From contig JAOTOL010001070.1 in assembly GCA_034440575.1 (NCBI GenBank), forward strand, positions 112,001 to 176,000: a stretch of DNA of 64,000 nt, read 5' to 3'. The notes beneath the pieces are model-generated. The model saw nothing but the letters and a program-made list of their open reading frames with translations. It was not told the origin of the DNA and made no database searches. Shown piece by piece: positions 55,887 to 64,000 of this stretch (position 1 is the first letter of the stretch; each line of letters starts with the position of its first letter). This DNA comes from Imbricaverruca yamaguchii. Its lineage: Eukaryota > Arthropoda > Thecostraca > Neoverrucidae. The position numbers and the translations under genes were made by a program.

Positions 55887-56069
55887 AACGCCGAGTCGCA
55901 CTACAACCTGCTGGAGGGTGACGTGCGCTCGCTGGAGGACTCTGTGCAGACGCTGCGCGCGCACCGGCACTCGGACGGGTCCCAGCTGACCCAGCTGAGG
56001 GCCGACCTCACCGAGCTGCTGGCCAAGACGCAGCACCAGGGCAACACCTACACCCACCTGCTGGACGAG
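55887..56069 (+). CDS. Scabrous-like gene, third coding exon
   Basis: Sixty-one codons, phase 0 at both ends. The acceptor is CCTCCGACCGCAG and the donor GTGAGC at 56070. NAESHYNLLEGDVRSLEDSV QTLRAHRH and SQLTQLRADLTELLAKTQHQ continue the coiled coil with clear a/d leucines, ending THLLDE. There is no stop, so the gene continues. No fibrinogen-like domain was found in the remaining 8 kb, so it presumably lies beyond the window. Confidence 0.78.
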
Positions 56070-56109
56070 GTGAGCGCCGGGCCAGGCGAGGCTGCCTGGC
56101 TTGTCGGGC

Positions 56110-56460
56110 GGAGGAGTGTGCCTTGAGTGGCGGCTGGTGGATGGGATGGGCTCCCCGTGGGTGCCCCTTGGTAGTAGGGTGAGTATCCACGAGCGTCAGT
56201 TGGTGGATGGGATGGGCTCCCCGTGGGTGCCCCTTGGTAGTAGGGTGAGTGTCCACGAGCGTCAGCTGGTGGATGAGATGGGCTCCCCGTGGGTGCCCCT
56301 TGGTAGTAGGGTGAGTTTCCATGAGCGTCAGCTGGTGGATGAGATAGGCTCCCCGTGGGTGCCCCTTGGTAGTAGGGTGAGTGTCCACGAGCGTCAGCTG
56401 GTGGATGAGATGGGCTCCCCGTGGGTGCCCGTTGGTGGTAGGGTGAGTTTCCATGAGTGT
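56110..56460 (+). repeat. 66-bp tandem repeat, about 5.3 copies, with a GTGAGT in each
   Basis: The unit GTGAGTGTCCACGAGCGTCA followed by GCTGGTGGATGAGATGGGCT and CCCCGTGGGTGCCCCTTGGT recurs. The 66-bp length gives a clean 22-residue repeat frame. It begins about 40 bases after the donor of the third exon. Confidence 0.93.
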
Positions 56461-58140
56461 TAATTTCCGGGACGATGGCGGCTCTAATCCCTGCTGGGAC
56501 AAGTGAGTGTTTGGGATATATGCGGGGTGATATTGACTCTAATACCAGATGGGTCGAGTTAGTGTTTGGGATATATGCAGGACAACATTAACTATAATGC
56601 CAGCTGGGGCGAGTAAGTATTTTGAATATATGCGGAACGATATTGACTCTTACCCCAGCTGAGGCGAGTGAATATCTGAAACATATGCAGGACGATGTTG
56701 GCTCACCAGCTGGGACGAGTGAGTGTAGGGAATATATGCAGGACGCTACACCCTGCAGCTGTACAATCAGTGGTTCCGTAGCTGAATGCGAGCATGAAAC
56801 TTGTGGTGCGCTTCTCGTGTGGCCGGTTTGGGCTAGATCTGTGACCAATTTCCAGTGAACAATTAAGCATGCGATTTTGTGCGCCTTTCGTGGTGCGTAC
56901 TTGACCTTGATTCCAAGCCGCTCAGCGCGATGAGTGGTTTGCATTTTCCATGCGGTTGCAAGCAGCTAATTTCAGTTACGAACGTTGCACAACGACGTGA
57001 TTATTTGCACTATGCCCTCAATTATCTGAATAGCCATGTAACCACAGCACGCCAGGGCAGCGAAGGCCACCATTACGGGTGAAGAAGCAGACCCGAACTG
57101 CACATCACGTTCGGTCCCTATTTGTATGCATTCATAGGCATTTCGCAATAGCTAGTGGCACACCAGACGTAAATGAAAGGTTTTCAAGATTGTTGAAGTT
57201 TGCAGAAGTAGTTCAAGTAGTAAAATTGCACGTGCCAACAACGCACGGGGTAGTTGTCGCGAGGTACATCAATGCTAGGCGGAGCAGCCATCTCGTCTAC
57301 AATTGGCTAAATTCGCCTTAGCCATAAAGGTAAGACACATACGCCTTATTTCTAAATACGGTATACGCGACGGTACGCAAACGCTTTTCTAGATCCAATT
57401 TTACAAATCGATGTCGTACAAAGAGATAATGCATGTCATTTCGATGTATCCCGTTCATCAAACCTCTTTATTTATGACTCGATTCTAGATGAGAAATGTG
57501 GCCTGCCAGGTAACCAGGAACTTTACATGCCAACACAGCATTTCTCGTGCATTTGGTTGCACCTCTACCACGTCTACGTAAGCTGCGATTTACTGCGGTA
57601 ATAAGACGATCACCTGGAGCACCTGGTCCGGACGATCCTTGTCTACTGCCTTAGTCCCATGCAGCCGTCATATGAGGAGCGCCTCATGCAGCAAAGCACG
57701 CCGACAGGGAAGTGACGCACCCCCGCGCCGTCCAGTGGCGGAACTCACGCCCGCACGGCATCCCCGATAACGACGACGGCCTCGCGCCGGCCACAACCTG
57801 CCCGTGACGTGCAGCACAATGGCAAGATGTCCGCGGCGTCACAGGCAGTGCGCCGGCCCGCTCCACACACGTGACGCCGCACCCTCTGCCCGACACCAGC
57901 CAGCGTCGCCTCGCACGGCGTTCATCCTTGAGTGTCTAATTGCCGCGGCTTCGCGACGGCGTAATTAGCCGTGGGAGACGCATTGTGTTGCCGGGACATA
58001 AATAGCGGCAAGCGGCGCCGGAAGCGCGGCTGCATTTTTACCCCGCTGCCGTGCATGCGTCGTGAGCGGGGCGTGGGACAGGTGCACGGCCTTGTCCGGT
58101 GATGTGCCGGCTCCTCTGGCGCGGAGAGCACGCGTCGCCG
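56461..58140. other. Intron or intergenic sequence right of the third scabrous-like exon
   Basis: Degenerate repeats of about 60-70 bp with GGGATATATGCAGGACGA-type cores run from 56470 to about 56750. Nothing else recognised. GC rises after 57700. Confidence 0.5.
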
Positions 58141-58345
58141 GCGTGCGGGAGTCGCTGTTGCTGCTGGTGACGGAGAGCCAGCGACAGCGCTGCGGTGTGG
58201 TGCCTCAGCTCGGCTCCCCGACGCCGTGCCGGTCCTCGTGTGGGAGGCGCTCTTGCTGCCGCTGACGGAGAGCCAGCGACAGGCTGCGGTGTGGTGCCTC
58301 AGCCTCCCGACGCCGTGCCGTTTCGGTCCTCGTGCGGTCAGTGTT
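58141..58345 (+). repeat. About 107-bp repeat, 2 copies, GC-rich
   Basis: GACGGAGAGCCAGCGACAG, CTGCGGTGTGGTGCCTCAGC and CCCGACGCCGTGCCG each occur twice in the same order. Confidence 0.75.
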
Positions 58346-59750
58346 GGCCCCTGAGGGTGCAGCGCGGCGGCACTCATGACAAGGTGCTGGGAACCAGGCC
58401 GGCCGGCGGAAGTTGCCACATGCATTTTTTAACCTGCTTGAAGTGAAAAGGTGGCCAGGTCACCACACCCAGACTATTATTTGGTGGCACTTGGGGTAGA
58501 TTTTCCCAAAGTGGCAATAAACTGAGAAAAAAAACTACAAAATACTATGGGAATGATACGCCAATAAGATCAGGCGGGCAGCTTGGGGCAAAGCATTTGC
58601 TTCCATCAAAGCATATTTTCAACGGAAAGAACAAAAGACCACTCATCGTATATGAATGCTGTACAGTTCCAGCATTACCTATGAATATCACCCGTTGTAT
58701 ATTTCATAATAACTTCTGAATACAAAGAAGTAAACAGCTGCAATTACCCTTGCTTTTGAATGCCAGAATTTGAGAAGGATATAAATGTCTGGCCAGTTGC
58801 TTTTGTTCTTCAATTTCCATTGTTCGTTCCGGCCCCGGGCCCGTCACTGACTGGGAGCTCCATAGAGATATGAAGACAAATGTCGCCCTTAGCTTTCAGG
58901 TCACTGTGGGGTTGCCGCTGATTGATGTGAAACCGTGCAGACGAGGAGTAAAGGCATTGCGCACCCAGTCGTTGTCGGGCATGGCCTAAAAATAGATTAG
59001 GGACAATAACTATTGGGAAGGTACCTGACAAAAAGCGCCGCGTAGCTGTGCCGGATGCGGATGTTGACGCGCATTTCCCACTTTCGTAACTTCTCGGCCA
59101 TGCTGCTCCATTACCTGCGCCTGAAGCATTCCACGCTTCTATGTTTCGAATGCTAGACGCTCTCTGACATGTGTTACCCGCTCATAGCAATCCTACGAGC
59201 TGTCACACGCTCCATAAACTGGATGCGTGAATTCTGCATAAGATCGCGGCAGCTCGCTAAGTGTGTGTGCGGGGGGGGGCGGGTCACTCGGGTGTCGGGA
59301 AACTCTGCATGAGAAACGCCGCAAAAACTGTGGGTTGGCTACACGTCCAGAATAGTCACCGGCAGCTGACTAGGCTGCAGTCAGTGCAGCCCTCAGACCG
59401 CAGCGTATCGGTCCGATGCGACTTCCCCGCGTATGCTGCTTCCCACTGGTCGTGAACAAATGTCGCTCCTAGGTGGAACGGTCTGGCCACCGACTGGGCC
59501 GGGTCGGAGGCAGGTGGGGGAGTCGCCCGCAGCATGTCGAGGTCATGGCGGGCTACCGGTGTCACCCGGTCACCTGGTAATGGGCGTCACCACAGCGAGG
59601 GATGCGGGGACGCTCGCTCGCTCCCAAACATCGTGAAGTGTAACGCTGCGCCCATGATAAATCGGCTCGAATACGCTCCTGTCTTCCCTAACGGATCCAA
59701 AATCCGTGGCGACACAAATGCACCTGGTTAGGACGGAGTGCCTGTGGCAC
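58346..59750. other. No feature recognised
   Basis: Small overlapping frames on both strands only. Confidence 0.4.
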
Positions 59751-60115
59751 CTGGTCAGGATGGAGCTCATTAGAGATGTGCCTGCATCATCTGGTCAGGA
59801 GGAGGAGATACCTGTGGCACCTGGTCAGGATGGGATGCCTGTATCACCTGATTAGGACGATGTGCCTGCATCATCTGGTCAGGAGGAGGAGGTACCTGTG
59901 GCACCTGGTCAGGATGGGATGCCTGTATCACCTGATTAGGACGATGTGCCTGCATCATCTGGTCAGGAGGAGGAGGTACCTGTGGCACCTGGTCAGGATG
60001 GTGTGCCGGTGTCGCCTAACTATGACGAGCTGTCGGTGTCGACTGGTTAGGAAGATGCGCCCGCATCACCTGGCCATGACGGTGTACCGGTGTCACCTGC
60101 CGTCTCTGCAGCATC
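59735..60115 (+). repeat. 27-bp repeat organised in about 84-bp higher-order units
   Basis: Monomers like GGAGGAGGTACCTGTGGCACCTGGTCAG (27-28 bases) alternate as three variants, so that an 84-bp block repeats about three times. The right end grades into a GC-rich region. Confidence 0.85.
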
Positions 60116-60390
60116 ACCTGTCGGCCGGCGACACGGCCGCAGCTCTCGGCCGGGGACGGCCAGGCGCGGCGCCTGGTGCGGCGCCGTTGCAGCTGCCGAC
60201 CGCCCGGCTGATTACCGGGCGCGGCAGCTGTCGGCTTACGTCACCACTTGTCAGGCGGCTCGGCCGCGGCCGGCCCCGGCACGGGCGACCCTGCAGCTGC
60301 CGCTGCTGACGTCACGGCACAGGCGACAGTCACGTGCTGGGTGCACGTGCAGTCGCAGTCCTGTCTCCGCGGTCGTCCCAGACATGACCT
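60116..60390. other. CpG-rich stretch
   Basis: High CpG density, several GGCCG runs, and a palindromic TGACGTCA (cyclic-AMP-response-element core) at 60307-60314. Open frames exist but none shows a domain or clear splice pairing. It could be an exon or a promoter; unresolved. Confidence 0.4.
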
Positions 60391-62036
60391 GCTGTCTCAC
60401 CGAGTAACAGTACACCGCACATCATGGCGGATGACGTCCACGGTGCACTTAGGGATAATATGCCGTATGTATGGTAAGGTGCGCGGTGCCGTGAGGTAGG
60501 ATCTTAGCAGCGTGGAATAATCGTCTACCAAACGCAGTGCGAGAATGTGGGTGGTGGTCAGCATGATCTCACCTCACTAGCTTGCTTAGAACATTTGTTC
60601 TGAGCAAAATAGGGGTCGCGGGAGTCGACATGGTGTGACTACGCCCTCAAACTGCTGCAGATATTTTGAAGATACTCTGTACCTCCATGTCGAGGGTGCA
60701 GTCAGTAGCTCGTCTTTGCCGTGGTTTACGGACCACATCCGTAAAACAAATGCGTTTTCATGCATCAATGTTGATGATATGCAAGCAGAGGACTTAGCAC
60801 AAGTGACACGTGCATGGGTCAAGGTTTTCGACACTGTCGAGATCCAAATATCTGGAATTATGCGATGAATTCTTGAAGATGACAATTTTCAACCCAGATT
60901 TCATTTAGGGAAAGCTAAGAAAGGCCACCAGAGAAGTCATGTTTTCCACCCTGTTTGATTTTGTCGTGAAGAAAAGGAAAGCGAAATATTTTGGAACAAA
61001 TGTTATGGATAAGAGACTAAACAATTTGTATGGATTTTTAAGATCAACTTCGAGGGCACCGGTCACATGAAAAAATGAAATCGGCGTGCAAATTGCCCGC
61101 TTCTAAACATTTCCTCTTCATAATAGCGAGTATTTAGCCCTTAGTGCAGTTAGGAATCATGTGCATGCCTTCGAAACGTTTGAGGTCGTATCTCAGTGAC
61201 CGGATAATGACTTGACACGAAGCACTTTTACGTATTACGTAGTTTGCCACTACATAATTCTGGGTTTAAAAAGAAACTCGTGACACGTTAATACACACAT
61301 ATTTTTTCTGTTTAATCCCTTCAGTCCACCTATGAATGCCATCTTGTATCTTTTTATATCTTTCTTTAAGCGTTTGCATATGCACCCAAATACCATTTTG
61401 GCTGCATATTGTGATATTTGTTTACAACAACGATTCAAGGTATATCTAAAAACGGTAATGGGGCAAGTCGTGACCTGAATTTGATCCACCATAGATACGG
61501 TATGGTAAGGGCCCGAAACATTTTTTTGTTTTGTTGGGGGAACACAATGTGCGCAAACGATGCAGCTAAAAGCATGCATAATTAATTATTTCTGGTACCT
61601 TTAGGGGCCCAGATGTTACTTCAGCAAGACATTAAGGTGTGTGGGGAGGGGGAATCGCTCCCTCTCTCCGCCCTACGATGGTTAATGTCGAACTTCCTTC
61701 CAACCCCAGCTTGAGAACCCCTCAAACCCCAGATTCACTGGCATGTGCCTCGAAACTGATGTCATTCCAGGTGTTGTACAATGGTCAACCACTCACAATA
61801 CATCCAACTGTTCCTCGGTAAATATACCTGCTCTTCTGACAGATGCATCTGTCATCCAAGCTACACCTCCCTTCCATCCTGTAAAAAGCATCAACTTCCT
61901 TTCGTGCAACCACCACCAACTTCTTTTTCTGTAACTACCACCAACTTTCCCTTCTGTAACCACCATCAACTTCTCCTCAGGCTGATGTGTCGGTAGAGGC
62001 AACTCTGCTTACGAACAACGCGGCCGCCGTCCTCCG
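60391..62036. other. No gene recognised
   Basis: AT-rich sequence with small random frames. A short ACCACCAACTTC-type repeat occurs at 61910-61975. Confidence 0.4.
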
Positions 62037-62039
62037 TGA

Positions 62040-62150
62040 CTGGCGTCCTGTCCTGTCCTGTCCTGTCCTGCTTGGTTCAGTTCTGTCCTGTCCTGCTCTG
62101 TTATGTCCTGTCCTGTCCTGTCCGGTCCTGTCCGGTTCTGTCCGGGTCTG
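62040..62150 (+). repeat. (TCCTG)n microsatellite
   Basis: Pentamers TCCTG, with TCCGG and GTTCTG variants, are repeated about 20 times. Confidence 0.92.
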
Positions 62151-62689
62151 CCAGTCGGTCGTGTTGCAGCTGATACGCCCCCGGCTTGTCGTCAACATCC
62201 CTCGCAGCGCAGGTCACGCTCCGGCTTTTTCCGGGCGGACCGTATCAGCAGATACGGCCGGTATCAGATACGACTGGTCGGTTGGCACGCTGCAGCCAGC
62301 CACCCTCGTCGCAGGGTGGCCGGCGCGGCACGTGGAGGGGCGGCCGTCTCCCGTGGGAGGGGCGCGCGATGGTCGCCGTCGGCTGGTGAGCGGGCCCCCG
62401 GCATCCGATGTACCGGGCACGCTTCGACACCGCAAGTAATCGGTGCATCTACAGGGCGGGTTGTTTTCGTGAACTTATTATAATTGGCGCGCGACGCGCA
62501 CCGGAAGCGGCGTTCCGTTGGTCGCCTGTCGGTCATCGGCGCCCCTGGCGGAAGCGGCACTCCCTTGGTCGCCCGTCGGTCGCATGCGGTATGGGCGGCC
62601 GGCCGGTCCGGCGGTGGCGGGGGTGGCCAGGTGATGTGACTCCCGTCTGCTGCGGTGGCGGCTGTGGCGGCTGACGCCTGTCTGTGGCC

Positions 62690-62960
62690 TCGCTGCGGTG
62701 TGTCAGCGTGGTCGGGCCGTGCGCCGACAGGTCCAGCCGCGGCCGCGGCCGCCAGATGGAGGCCGCCGGGCCGCCGCCGGCCTGGCAGGTGGTGAGTACG
62801 AGCCGACCGATCGCCAAACGCCGATAACGTGCCGAGGCCCGCCGGCGCCAGGTGATGCGGGCGCTGACGTCATCCGGCCCACACGCCGGGCGCGCGCTGC
62901 CCCCTCCCTCCCCTCACCGCGCTACCCGTGCTGTCGGATAATTGGTGGTCGAGATGGCCA
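62690..62960 (+). promoter_or_regulatory. CpG-rich candidate promoter / first exon
   Basis: A CpG-dense stretch with a second TGACGTCA at 62865-62872. Within it, an ATG at 62756 opens a 12-codon frame (MEAAGPPPAWQV) that ends exactly at a consensus donor GTGAGT at 62792. This has the look of a short first coding exon, but the donor lies upstream of the TGACGTCA element and nothing downstream confirms it. Confidence 0.3.
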
Positions 62961-64000
62961 CCTACACCCGATACGCTGACCTCCGCGCGTGCTGGGTCCG
63001 TGCAGTTGGCTGTTGACTGGGGGCACGGTCTCTCAGGTTGGGTGCCGCTCCGCAAAATGTCTGCTGCGCTGACGTCGGGAGCCAGTCGGGATGTTCTAAT
63101 TTCGAGTCCTGAGCATCTTGGTCCGGTTTAAAGCCTAACCCATGCAGACAACTCGTCCTCCTCGGGATTGCGGAGGTTGTAGCACAGCAGAGCAGCAACA
63201 GTGCAGCAGGGTACCTCTGGACAGCAGAGTTAGAAGTGTTGTGATCATGCCGCCTTACATTCCCTGCTCTGTTAACTCCTAAATGTAAGCGTAAATGACG
63301 ATAAATTGTAACGCAGCGGGTACGAAGTAGCCAGCGTAGTTGAAGCGCTATACAACACAAATCCACCACTAAATGCAATGTCGGACGCCGTCAGACAGTT
63401 CTCCGCCGGCACCAGTGACCACATGCTTTGGAAACTTGCTTGGGACATCATTACTACTGCATACACTATTGTATTTTAATATGTTAATACTTGATGTCGG
63501 ACCTTCCATTGTCGCACTATGTCATGTTTAATCGAATCTGCTTCACTATATGTGGATTTAAACCATGCAGAACTACACTTCAACTGGCGATTCCCTTAAA
63601 GTCCTCTGTGTTGCAGATTTTCAACAACTCGCTATATTGCGTATGTTATCTGTGCAATCCTTCAGTTGTGTCTGGGAAACTCGAGTATTCTACTGGTCCG
63701 TTTAAGCTCGCAACAATGGCATTCACGTCGACAAATTGAAAGCAATGGCCTAAAGTATTCACTCATCCCCAGTTACCTTATTTCAGTGAGCTACTTTACC
63801 TCACTTACCCCTTCGTGTCTGTACCGCAAATGATGAATGGCCCTGAGCTGTTTATTATAGGCAGCGTGCGCTGTCATGCTATGGATGGGGTGCAACAGGC
63901 ATCACATTCCTTTCCCCGCTTTCAGTAGCATAGGTCCTAAAAAATTTTAGGGTGCTGAAGCAATGGCGAATGAATAAAATCTGGAAAGTCGGTGTTTCCC
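62961..64000. other. Right edge of window, no gene recognised
   Basis: AT content rises again. Small frames on both strands lack motifs. Confidence 0.4.

Noticed and set aside
56101..56463. 120-codon frame with a 22-residue repeat (VSVHERQLVDEMGSPWVPLG)
   Set aside because: Intronic 66-bp minisatellite beginning after a good splice donor; no acceptor and no conserved domain.

Overview
This is eukaryotic nuclear DNA, almost certainly from an arthropod. The genes are split into short, GC-rich exons (third positions mostly G or C) by long AT-richer introns full of microsatellites, minisatellites, tRNA-derived SINEs and non-autonomous DNA transposons. The three recognisable genes have their closest relatives (as I recall the families) in arthropod pyd/ZO-1, oys/MBOAT1-2 and, less securely, scabrous. 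A degenerate CCTAA tract resembles the arthropod telomere repeat. A crustacean, for instance a barnacle, would fit, but that is inference.

Layout, all genes on the + strand. (1) About 1-18.4 kb: the 3' two thirds of a ZO-1/polychaetoid scaffold gene (third PDZ, SH3, guanylate-kinase-like domain, proline-rich tail). Ten exons were placed and their splice phases all agree; PDZ1 and PDZ2 must lie upstream of the window. One of the ten (13541-13849) is an alternative terminal exon. (2) About 22.4-40.8 kb: a membrane-bound O-acyltransferase of the MBOAT1/2 lysophospholipid acyltransferase type (Drosophila oys). Nine exons were found from start codon to stop codon. One exon between 25.4 and 30.2 kb is not found, and one exon shows an apparent frameshift. 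(3) From 51.0 kb to beyond 56.1 kb: the first three coding exons of a secreted coiled-coil protein, best matched to scabrous. Its C-terminal part would lie to the right of the window or in undetected exons.

Between and inside the genes: two subfamilies of TTAA-flanked (piggyBac-like) non-autonomous elements, at least four tRNA-headed SINE families (several copies with clear target-site duplications), a decayed Penelope-like reverse transcriptase on the minus strand, several perfect hairpins, a 200-bp inverted repeat, and more than 15 tandem arrays. The longest are a 53-bp unit over 1.85 kb in a pyd intron and a 29-bp unit over 1.27 kb downstream of oys. Several arrays overlap splice sites or a stop codon. 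The most informative is a 108-bp tandem duplication of part of an oys exon, in which the upstream copies now form the intron's 3' end.

The genes are not an operon and I see no shared function beyond general epithelial and membrane biology. Most long open frames here are artefacts of tandem repeats. I found no new enzymatic or defence system; the noteworthy signals concern how repeats reshape gene structure.
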